A DNA stretch of 6,519 nucleotides from Clostridiales bacterium UBA6388. GTDB taxonomy: Bacteria; Bacillota; Clostridia; Oscillospirales; Oscillospiraceae. The stretch spans positions 1 through 6,519 of the forward strand of contig DJQK01000095.1 of the NCBI GenBank assembly GCA_002437575.1. Reading direction: 5' to 3'. The notes under the pieces were generated by a model. It saw only the letters and a program-made list of their open reading frames with translations, was not told the origin of the DNA and searched no databases. The position numbers were made by a program, and so were the translations under genes. How positions within the stretch are numbered: the first letter of the stretch is position 1; each line of letters opens with the position of its first letter. Positions 1 through 5,291 of the stretch are shown here, one piece after another.

Positions 1-171
1 CTGCTTGTTTCTCTTGGCCTTGTCCCTGCCGGTTCTATTTCCCTGGACGATTTAGCCGGTTAGGGCTACAGCTGTGGTATATCGGCGTCCCTTGGGACGC
101 TTGCTTTGCTGCGCCCTTTTTCCTCCCTGGGGCTGCCTCTGACATTAAATAATGTTTTCACAGTATACCTC
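1..171. other. Downstream intergenic stretch with short inverted repeats, no supported gene
   Basis: I find no convincing gene here. The plus strand has a hairpin GCGTCCC/GGGACGC (85-91 with 94-100) followed by TTGCTTTGCT, resembling a weak plus-strand terminator, and a smaller TAGCC/GGCTA stem (53-57 with 64-68). A plus-strand frame open from base 1 to the TAG at 61-63 (ending SISLDDLAG) could be the tail of a convergent gene, but 20 codons are too few to judge. A second frame open from base 3 to 152 is rich in Cys, Trp, Pro and Phe and looks non-coding. The pyrimidine-rich texture differs from the operon and may be an intergenic repeat. Confidence 0.4.
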
Positions 172-212
172 TTTTCTCAAACAAACGGAGGCAGATGCGA
201 GCATCTGCCTCC
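172..212 (-). terminator. Intrinsic terminator of the mglBAC operon
   Basis: GGAGGCAGATGC and GCATCTGCCTCC form a perfect 12-bp stem (187-198 with 201-212) separated by two bases. On the minus strand it is followed by GTTTGTTTGAG, a T-rich tail, about 57 bases after the mglC stop. No T-tract follows it on the plus strand, so it serves the minus-strand operon. Confidence 0.88.
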
Positions 213-218
213 CGGATG

Positions 219-250
219 GTCTGCATGAAGCGATGTGCTCGTTCACAGAC
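219..250 (-). other. Imperfect stem between mglC stop and terminator
   Basis: GTCTG (219-223) pairs with CAGAC (246-250), and TGAAGCGA can pair with TCGTTCA with one bulge. It lies in the 3' untranslated region of the mgl message. It may simply add structure before the terminator; function is unknown. Confidence 0.3.
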
Positions 251-268
251 TGTATTTTACTGCAAAAC

Positions 269-1282
269 TTACTTCTTTGCAATATACTTGCGGATATCGA
301 GTGCAACAGCCGTCACGATGACGATGCCCTGCACCATGTAGTTGTAGTACGGATTGACGCCGAGGAACTGAAGCACGATCTTCAAAAATTCGAACACCAG
401 CACGCCGACCAGAACGCCGCCGATGGTGCCGATGCCGCCGGTGGTGGAAACGCCGCCGATGGTGCAGCCCGCGATGGCTTCGAGCTCATAGCCGTTGCCC
501 ATGGAGGCCGACGCGCCGCCGGACTTTGCCGCCAGCAGGTAGCCTGCCATTGCGTACATAATGCCAGCCGTCATATAGATGATGATCTTGGCCTTCTTGG
601 TGTTGACGCCGGAGACCTCTGCCGCGATCTCGTTGCCGCCGATGGCGTACATATACTTGCCGTGGCAGGTCTTGTTATACAAGAACCAGAAGAACAGGCC
701 GAACACGACCGCGACAAACAGCAGGTACGGCAGATAGAAGCCCTTGGAGTTGCCGATATAGCCGTTGATGAGGTTGGTATAGACCTCCTGGAAGCCGCCG
801 ATCGGCTGTGCGTCGGTGAAGACCAGGGAGATACCGTAGATGATGGTCTGCGTGCCGAGGGTCGCGATGAAGGGCGGCACATTCAGATACGAGATGATCA
901 GGCCATTGATGATGCCGAAGAGGGCGCCGATGACCAGCACGATCAGAAGAACGACCGCCATGTTCATTTCGGGCATATCCGGGAACTGACGGCCGGCGTA
1001 ATTCGCTCTCTGGAGCAGAACACCGGCTAAGCACGCGGCAAAGCCAACCTGACGGCCGGCAGAAAGGTCGGTGCCCTTGGTGATCAGGCAGCCGGAGACG
1101 CCGAGGGCGATCAGGAAACGCACCGCGGTGTTGCTGGCGAGGTTGCCGAAGTTGCTCCAGGAGAAGAAGTTATCCTTCGTGAAGCCGACGATGATACCGA
1201 CGACGACGAGCAGAACCACGATGGGGTTTGATTTGATGGTTTTCCAGAACTTTTGAGCAGGACTCAGTTTGACATTCTCCAT
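269..1282 (-). CDS. mglC: Galactose/methyl-galactoside ABC transporter permease (MglC-like)
   Basis: Integral membrane permease (BPD_transp_2 family) that forms the sugar pathway of the importer, presumably as a dimer with MglA on its cytoplasmic side. It is 337 residues, matching E. coli MglC (about 336). Hydrophobic segments are visible at about 20-34, 55-69, 77-90, 107-130, 136-155, 183-201, 231-252, 283-305 and 314-329. Highly conserved stretches include TDLSAGRQVG (71-80), the cytoplasmic coupling segment GGNEIAAEVSGVN (215-227), ELEAIAGCTIGG (266-277) and GVNPYYNY (308-315). The start is well supported by AGGAGG eight bases before the ATG, in the 18-base gap after mglA. It is the last gene of the operon and is followed by a clear terminator. 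No truncation or frameshift is visible. Confidence 0.95.
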   Translation of the reverse strand: MENVKLSPAQKFWKTIKSNPIVVLLVVVGIIVGFTKDNFFSWSNFGNLASNTAVRFLIALGVSGCLITKGTDLSAGRQVGFAACLAGVLLQRANYAGRQFPDMPEMNMAVVLLIVLVIGALFGIINGLIISYLNVPPFIATLGTQTIIYGISLVFTDAQPIGGFQEVYTNLINGYIGNSKGFYLPYLLFVAVVFGLFFWFLYNKTCHGKYMYAIGGNEIAAEVSGVNTKKAKIIIYMTAGIMYAMAGYLLAAKSGGASASMGNGYELEAIAGCTIGGVSTTGGIGTIGGVLVGVLVFEFLKIVLQFLGVNPYYNYMVQGIVIVTAVALDIRKYIAKK

Positions 1283-1300
1283 TTTTTCTTCCTCCTAATC

Positions 1301-2812
1301 TTACGAGAACTGCGTGGCCAGGCTCATGACGGATTCCTGCGTTGCATCCTTGCTGTCAAGGAAGCCCGTGACCTTGCCGTCGCACATGACCATGATCCGG
1401 TCAGACATACCGATGAGCTCGCCCATTTCACTGGAGATCATGATAATGGATTTGCCCTGCTTTGCAAGCTCGGCAATGATGCAGTAAATTTCGTATTTCG
1501 CGCCGACGTCGATGCCGCGCGTCGGTTCGTCGAGGATCAAAACCTCGGGGTCATTGGCAAGCCAGCGGCCAATCAGGACCTTCTGCTGGTTGCCGCCGGA
1601 CAGCGACTGAATGAGCGTCTTGCTGGACGGGGTCTTGATGTTCATCTTTTTGACGTTGTCCTGCACAAGCTTTTCGATTTTCTTGCTGTCGAGCATAATG
1701 CCGCCGTCTACATATTTTTTGAGCGAGGCGATCGAAATATTGTCTGCGACCGACAAAACGCCCATGATGCCGCTCTTGCGGCGGTCTTCGGTCAGCATGG
1801 CAATGCCCTGATCGATCGCGTCCTTCGGGCGGCTGATCTTGAGCTCCCTGCCGTGGAAGGTGATCTTGCCGGCCGTGTGCGACCGCGTGCCGAACAGGCC
1901 CTCCATCAGCTCCGTGCGCTGCGCACCGACCAGACCGCCGACGCCGAGGATCTCGCCCTTGCGAAGCGCAAAGGAGACGTTGCGGAAGCTCTTGGGGTTA
2001 ATAGACGTGAAGTTCTCGACCGAGAACACGACCTCGCCCGGAGTATTCTCGCGCTTGGGATAGAGGTTGGTCAGCTCACGGCCGACCATCCTGGAGATGA
2101 TCATATCGGTGGTCAGCTCCTTTGCCTCCCACGTGCCGATATACTGGCCGTCGCGCATGATGGTGACCTCGTCGCTGATGCGGAGAATTTCGTCCATCTT
2201 GTGCGAGATATAGACGATCGCGACGCCTTCCGCCTTCAGATCGTCCACAATGCGGAACAGCGCCTCTACCTCGTTCTGCGTCAGAGAAGAGGTCGGCTCG
2301 TCCAAAATCAGAACCTTACAGTTCGCCGAGACCGCCTTCGCGATCTCCACCGACTGCATCTGCGACACACTCAAAGTGCCGAGCTGCTGCTTCGGATCGA
2401 AGTCCATGCGCACGCGCTTGAGAAGCGCCGCCGTGTCTTCGTACATTTTTTTATGATCGACCGTGGGGATCAGGCCCAGCACCTTTTTGATCGGGTAGCG
2501 GCCAAGGAAGATGTTTTCTCCGATGGTCCTGGCCGGGATCGGCTGGAGCTCCTGATGCACCATGGCAATGCCCATTTTCAGTGCTTCCATGGGGTCATGG
2601 ATGGTAACTTTTTCGCCGTTAAAGAGGATCTCGCCTTCGTCCATCTTATAGATGCCGAACATGCACTTCATGAGTGTGGATTTCCCCGCGCCGTTTTCTC
2701 CCATGAGGGCGTGAACCGTGCCGGGGCGGAGGCGGAGCTGCGCATGATCCAGAGCCTTTACGCCCGGGAAGGATTTGCACACCCCGCGCATCTCCAACAG
2801 AAATTCAGACAT
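1301..2812 (-). CDS. mglA: Galactose/methyl-galactoside import ATP-binding protein (MglA-like, two ABC domains)
   Basis: Cytoplasmic ATPase that powers hexose import through MglC. The 503 residues, close to the roughly 506 of E. coli MglA, contain two fused ABC domains. The first has Walker A GENGAGKST (38-46), Q-loop Q87, signature LSVSQMQ (147-153), Walker B VLILDEPTSSL (167-177) and switch His204. The second has the degenerate Walker A GLVGAQRTE (293-301), signature LSGGNQQK (404-411) and Walker B VLILDEPTRGIDVG (424-437). A noncanonical second P-loop and an LSVSQ first signature are normal for the sugar-importer subfamily (MglA, RbsA, XylG), not signs of decay. MSEF follows GGAGG by eleven bases; an earlier in-frame ATG at 2830 overlaps that site and is less likely. 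mglC follows after 18 bases. The MglA label over RbsA/XylG rests on overall similarity and on the MglB and MglC neighbours. Confidence 0.95.
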   Translation of the reverse strand: MSEFLLEMRGVCKSFPGVKALDHAQLRLRPGTVHALMGENGAGKSTLMKCMFGIYKMDEGEILFNGEKVTIHDPMEALKMGIAMVHQELQPIPARTIGENIFLGRYPIKKVLGLIPTVDHKKMYEDTAALLKRVRMDFDPKQQLGTLSVSQMQSVEIAKAVSANCKVLILDEPTSSLTQNEVEALFRIVDDLKAEGVAIVYISHKMDEILRISDEVTIMRDGQYIGTWEAKELTTDMIISRMVGRELTNLYPKRENTPGEVVFSVENFTSINPKSFRNVSFALRKGEILGVGGLVGAQRTELMEGLFGTRSHTAGKITFHGRELKISRPKDAIDQGIAMLTEDRRKSGIMGVLSVADNISIASLKKYVDGGIMLDSKKIEKLVQDNVKKMNIKTPSSKTLIQSLSGGNQQKVLIGRWLANDPEVLILDEPTRGIDVGAKYEIYCIIAELAKQGKSIIMISSEMGELIGMSDRIMVMCDGKVTGFLDSKDATQESVMSLATQFS

Positions 2813-2823
2813 ACCCTTAAATG

Positions 2824-2834
2824 CCTCCATTCAA
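2824..2834 (-). promoter_or_regulatory. mglA ribosome-binding site, shared 11-mer with mglB
   Basis: TTGAATGGAGG precedes the mglA ATG at 2812 with eleven bases after GGAGG. An in-frame ATG at 2830 is embedded in this Shine-Dalgarno and has no site of its own upstream, so the later ATG is preferred. Confidence 0.7.
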
Positions 2835-2853
2835 TATGATTACGAAACAAGGT

Positions 2854-2879
2854 GGGGGTGTTGCGTGTGCAACACCCCC
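2854..2879 (-). other. Perfect 11-bp hairpin between mglB and mglA
   Basis: GGGGGTGTTGC and GCAACACCCCC pair perfectly around a four-base loop, 13 bases after the mglB stop codon. On the minus strand the sequence after it is ACCTTGTTTCG, a poor U-tract, so it is at best a leaky terminator. Stems in this position in binding-protein-first ABC operons commonly protect the upstream message from 3' decay or cause partial termination, giving more binding protein than ATPase and permease. That role is inferred here. Confidence 0.75.
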
Positions 2880-2892
2880 TGAGATCTGGAAA

Positions 2893-4011
2893 TTAGCCGA
2901 AGTAGGAAGCGTCAACCTTTACGTAGTCAACCCAGTAGTAGTTGTCGATGGCTTCGCCGTTCAGAGCCTGGATGGCAACGTCAACCGCCTTGTGGGACTG
3001 GCCGACATGGTCGTTCAGGACGGTACCGGTCATGGTGCCGTTCTTGACCATTTCCTGGCACTCTTCCAGAGCGTCAACGCCAAGCAGGTAGATATCCTTG
3101 TTGACCGTGCGGCCGGCTGCGGTGATGGCAGCAGCAGCGCCGAGCGCCATGCCGTCGTTGTTGCAGAAGATCACGTCGACCTTGTCGCCGTGTGCGGACA
3201 GCGCGTTGGCAGCGATCTGCTGGCCCTTATCGGTCGCCCAGTTGCCGACCTGATCGTCGAGGCACTCGACCTTGATGCCCGCGTCTTCCAGCGCCTTGAT
3301 GGAGTACTCGGTGCGGTACTGCGCGTCGATGTTCTCGGGGTCGCCTTCGATCATGACGTAGGAGACAACGCCGTCGCCGTTTGCATCGCCCTTGTCAGGC
3401 AGAGCTGCAACGATCTCGCCCTGATACGTACCGGACTGACGAGCGTCAGCGCCGACGTAGCAGACCTTCGGGTTGTTGAGGATGCCTTCGTAAGCCTCGT
3501 CCAGGGGCTTGCCGTCAGCGTCGTAAGCCAGGGGCTCGCGGTTGATGAGGACCAGGGGGATGTCCGCGTCAACGACCTTGTTGACAATGGTGTCAGCAGA
3601 GGAGGTCTGCACGAGGTTGCAGATGATCAGGTCCACACCCTGGGTGATGAAGCTGTTGATCTGCTCGGTCTGGGTCGCCATGTCGTTCTTGCCGTCAACG
3701 ATGGTGATGTCGTACTTGACGGTGTCGGTCTGCAGGCTCTCCATGTAGCTCTTGAGCTCGTTGCGGTAGAGGGTCATGAAGTTGTCGTCGAACTGGTAGA
3801 TCGCGACGCCGATCTTGTAGGTCTTGGCCTCGGCGGCGGGCTCAGCAGTTTCTTCGGTCGTGGTTTCTTCAGTCGTGGTTTCTTCGGGCTTGGTTTCTTC
3901 CGTGGTCGTGGTTTCAGCGGGCTCGGTCGAGCTCGTCGCGTCCTGCGCGGCGCAGGCGGCGAATGCGAAAACCATGGTCAGAGCAAGCAGCAATGCGATG
4001 ATCTTTTTCAT
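2893..4011 (-). CDS. mglB: Galactose/glucose-binding lipoprotein of an ABC transporter (MglB-like)
   Basis: High-affinity hexose-binding component that delivers sugar to MglAC from outside the membrane. The 372 residues begin with a signal peptide ending in a lipobox (FAAC, C20), then a Thr/Glu-rich linker (about 21-62), then a full Peripla_BP_4 domain closely resembling Escherichia coli MglB. Aligned from memory, pocket residues are kept: DDNF (75-78), N132, D229, R233, W258, N285, D313, N333. The position of E. coli H152 is N227 here. A calcium-loop-like segment DANGDG (209-214) is also present, with Asp (D279) where E. coli has the remote Glu ligand. I chose the ATG at 4009-4011 because it gives a normal MKK signal peptide ten bases after GGAGG. 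An in-frame TTG at 4032 would overlap that ribosome-binding site. It is first in mglBAC, followed by an 80-base gap with a hairpin. Glucose or galactose is likely; the exact ligand is unproven. Confidence 0.93.
   Translation of the reverse strand: MKKIIALLLALTMVFAFAACAAQDATSSTEPAETTTTEETKPEETTTEETTTEETAEPAAEAKTYKIGVAIYQFDDNFMTLYRNELKSYMESLQTDTVKYDITIVDGKNDMATQTEQINSFITQGVDLIICNLVQTSSADTIVNKVVDADIPLVLINREPLAYDADGKPLDEAYEGILNNPKVCYVGADARQSGTYQGEIVAALPDKGDANGDGVVSYVMIEGDPENIDAQYRTEYSIKALEDAGIKVECLDDQVGNWATDKGQQIAANALSAHGDKVDVIFCNNDGMALGAAAAITAAGRTVNKDIYLLGVDALEECQEMVKNGTMTGTVLNDHVGQSHKAVDVAIQALNGEAIDNYYWVDYVKVDASYFG
3848..3910 (-). repeat. 15-base tandem repeat encoding the Thr/Glu linker of MglB
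   Basis: On the plus strand the unit GTTTCTTCGGTCGTG occurs at 3848-3862, recurs with one change at 3863-3877 and with two changes at 3878-3892, then as an 18-base variant at 3893-3910. All keep frame and encode alternating Thr and Glu residues between the lipid anchor and the binding domain. Such in-frame minisatellites can change linker length by slippage. Confidence 0.8.
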
Positions 4012-4021
4012 CTTGGGAAAT

Positions 4022-4032
4022 CCTCCATTCAA
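4022..4032 (-). promoter_or_regulatory. mglB ribosome-binding site, shared 11-mer with mglA
   Basis: TTGAATGGAGG precedes the mglB ATG with ten bases after GGAGG. The same 11 bases occur before mglA. The GGAGG decides the start at 4011 because the earlier in-frame TTG (4032) lies within this site. Confidence 0.75.
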
Positions 4033-4038
4033 ATTTTT

Positions 4039-4068
4039 CCGGGCGGCGCAAACGGCCTTCGTTCCCGG
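4039..4068 (-). other. Possible leader hairpin upstream of the mglB ribosome-binding site
   Basis: CCGGG (4068-4064) can pair with CCCGG (4043-4039) on the minus strand, with an internal AACG/CGTT stem inside the loop. It ends about 13 bases before the Shine-Dalgarno. It is followed by AAAAATTT rather than a U-run, so it is not a terminator. It may affect mRNA stability or be incidental. Confidence 0.3.
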
Positions 4069-4108
4069 TATGCATTTAGTTTAGCAGGTTTTCCGTCATC
4101 CGTATATC

Positions 4109-4162
4109 GAATTTCGGACTGTATTTTTCTGAAAAATTTTTCGCGTGTCGAAAACGGAATTC
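4109..4162. promoter_or_regulatory. Nested inverted repeats overlapping the putative mglB promoter, possible operator
   Basis: A perfect 12-bp palindrome GAAAAATTTTTC (4131-4142) sits at the centre of a wider imperfect inverted repeat whose arms are GAATTTCGG (4109-4117) and ACGGAATTC (4154-4162), matching at 7 of 9 positions. The structure covers the candidate -35 and -10. It could be a binding site for the response regulator of the upstream kinase or for a LacI-type repressor, but simple A/T-richness can also make such palindromes. I cannot match it to a named operator. Confidence 0.3.
4123..4151 (-). promoter_or_regulatory. Candidate sigma-A-type promoter for mglBAC
   Basis: On the minus strand a -35-like TCGACA (4151-4146, five of six to TTGACA) is followed after 17 bases by AAAAAT (4128-4123, four of six to TATAAT). 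This would give a leader of roughly 105 bases before the mglB ATG. An alternative is TATAAA at 4176-4171 (five of six) with a poor -35, CTGTGA, at 4199-4194. The sequence alone does not decide between them. Confidence 0.35.
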
Positions 4163-4259
4163 ATTTTTTGTTTATATTCCACAAAAACCGCCCTCACAGC
4201 TTCCAGTGCGCACCGTTTTGTTCGTCTTCGTCGAATGTTCCTCACTTTTGTGCAGAAAC

Positions 4260-4289
4260 GTGCGCGGCGGACGTTCGCCCTCCGCGCAC
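4260..4289 (-). terminator. GC-rich hairpin after the sensor lipoprotein gene, possible weak terminator
   Basis: The arms GTGCGCGG and CCGCGCAC form a perfect 8-bp outer stem, and the interior can add GGGCG pairing with CGTCC (one wobble) after a small bulge. It lies 25 bases past the stop codon at 4315-4317. On the minus strand the sequence after the stem is GTTTCTGCAC, so the U-tract is poor. It could be an inefficient intrinsic terminator or a 3'-end stabilising stem separating the sensor transcript from mglB. Confidence 0.5.
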
Positions 4290-4314
4290 AGCTTGCAGGA
4301 ACGCCATCAAAAAT

Positions 4315-5277
4315 TCAGCCAAACGAGAAGATCGCCTTCTGGCTTTCGATGGTGAACATCGTCTCGCGGGTGATGACGCTCGTCTTGGTGTTGATGAGCG
4401 TGCCTGCGTCAAAGCGCTGGCCCTGTAAGCTTCTCCACGCCGTTTCCACGCCGAGGTAGCCCATCGCATAGGGGTTCTGGGCGATGAGCGCACAGACCGT
4501 ACCCTTCTGTAAAAGCTCCACGCAGATGGGGTTCGTGTCGAACGCGACCTCGTACACCTGTCCGCGCAGATCGAGGTTTTCGACGGCCAGCGCCGTTCCG
4601 ACGGCAAGGGGCTCGTTGAAGCCCACGAGCACGTTGATCTCGGGATGCTCGGTCAGAAGCTGCTCTGCCGCCTGCTGGGCAAGCGCCGCGTCCGTCGGCA
4701 CGTTCACGGTGTAGATGGCCTGCACGCGCTTGTCCCCCGCCATCGCCACGCGAAAGCCCCGCTCGCGCTCCTGGCAGTTTTGCGTCTCAATATCGCAGTT
4801 GACGATGCCGACGACGATTTCTTCAAACTCCGCCTCCAGCGCCGCCCGCGCGCTCATGCGCCCGGCCTGCACGTTGTCCGTTCCGAGCCGCGCCACGACG
4901 CCTTCGGAATTTACATCCGAGTCGATGACCACGACCGTCACGCCGGCGTCCGCCGCCTCGTCGATGGCCTGCGCGTTTTTCGTGTAGCTGATGGCGGAAA
5001 AGACGATGGCGTCGGCCCCATCTGCCACGGCCTGCCGGATGTAGTCGTTCTGCGCCTCATAGTCCTCTTCGGTGTCAGGGCCCAGAACAGTCAGATCGAC
5101 GTTGTACTCCGATTTTGCCGCGTTCGCGCCCGCAAAGACCGATTTCCAGAACTCCGTCGACGTGGATTTGACGATCAGATACATTTTGTAAGGCTCTGCG
5201 GAGGTTTTCGCTGCGCTGCACCCGGACGCGAACAGAAGCAGCGCCGCAAAAGCGAGCGCGATCATTCTTTTTTTCAT
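4315..5277 (-). CDS. Sugar-binding lipoprotein, RbsB/Peripla_BP_4 fold, probable sensor partner of the kinase
   Basis: A 320-residue substrate-binding protein. A signal peptide with a KKR N-terminus and hydrophobic core ends in the lipobox ASGC, so C20 should be lipidated and the protein anchored outside the membrane. The rest is a complete type I periplasmic-binding fold: first strand with the aromatic pair F43-W44, a GTDNVQAG segment (132-139), RERGF (171-175), FNEPLAVG (220-227), D247 in VAFDT, and Q267 in LIAQNP. The last three segments match ribose-binding-protein pocket positions by my alignment from memory, so ligand binding looks possible. The start is fixed by AAGGAG at 5285-5290, seven bases before the ATG. 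That site abuts the kinase stop codon, implying translational coupling. No permease or ATPase of its own is adjacent; the transporter genes downstream have their own MglB. By analogy with XylFII-LytS, I infer a sensing rather than transport role. It could instead be a second binding protein for the same transporter. Confidence 0.88.
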   Translation of the reverse strand: MKKRMIALAFAALLLFASGCSAAKTSAEPYKMYLIVKSTSTEFWKSVFAGANAAKSEYNVDLTVLGPDTEEDYEAQNDYIRQAVADGADAIVFSAISYTKNAQAIDEAADAGVTVVVIDSDVNSEGVVARLGTDNVQAGRMSARAALEAEFEEIVVGIVNCDIETQNCQERERGFRVAMAGDKRVQAIYTVNVPTDAALAQQAAEQLLTEHPEINVLVGFNEPLAVGTALAVENLDLRGQVYEVAFDTNPICVELLQKGTVCALIAQNPYAMGYLGVETAWRSLQGQRFDAGTLINTKTSVITRETMFTIESQKAIFSFG

Positions 5278-5281
5278 CGTC

Positions 5282-5291
5282 TCACTCCTTC
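5282..5291 (-). promoter_or_regulatory. Ribosome-binding site of the sensor lipoprotein, touching the kinase stop codon
   Basis: On the minus strand the bases read GAAGGAGTGA: the Shine-Dalgarno AAGGAG runs directly into the kinase stop codon TGA, and the lipoprotein ATG follows the stop after four bases. Ribosomes ending on the kinase message are placed to reinitiate, which would tie the amounts of the two proteins together. Confidence 0.8.

Larger units (their letters stand above)
4012..4314. other. Regulatory intergenic region between sensor genes and mglB
   Basis: This 303-base gap holds no open frame I believe in. In transcription order it contains a GC-rich hairpin (4260-4289), an A/T-rich zone with candidate promoter elements and palindromes (about 4100-4200), a possible leader hairpin (4039-4068) and the mglB ribosome-binding site (4022-4026). 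The A/T-richness of 4100-4200 contrasts with the GC-rich genes on both sides and is what one expects of a promoter region. This makes it likely that mglBAC is transcribed from its own regulated promoter, separately from the sensor genes. Confidence 0.75.

Noticed and set aside
3..152. Plus-strand frame open for 49 codons at the left edge
   Set aside because: Its composition (clusters of Cys, Trp, Pro, Phe) is unlike a real protein and it shows no motif.
152..1030. 292-codon plus-strand open frame
   Set aside because: It reads through the mgl terminator and antisense to mglC. The Ala/Asp/His-rich product matches no family I know.
299..1282. RbsC/XylH identity for the permease
   Set aside because: The family is shared, but the TDLSAGRQVG and GVNPYYNY stretches and the overall length fit MglC better, and the neighbours are MglB- and MglA-like.
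1253..2839. 528-codon plus-strand open frame
   Set aside because: It is antisense to the unmistakable mglA gene. Its translation is rich in His, Arg, Asp and Leu with no recognisable domain, as expected of a shadow in GC-rich codon usage.
4145..4165. Possible catabolite-responsive element (cre) near the mglB promoter
   Set aside because: ATGAATTCCGTTTTC resembles the consensus at both ends, but the central CG is displaced by one base and other positions mismatch, so I do not call it a CcpA site.
2821..4428. 535-codon plus-strand open frame
   Set aside because: Antisense to mglB and its leader, with Val/Asp/Gly-rich low-complexity translation. No ribosome-binding site or family motif supports it.
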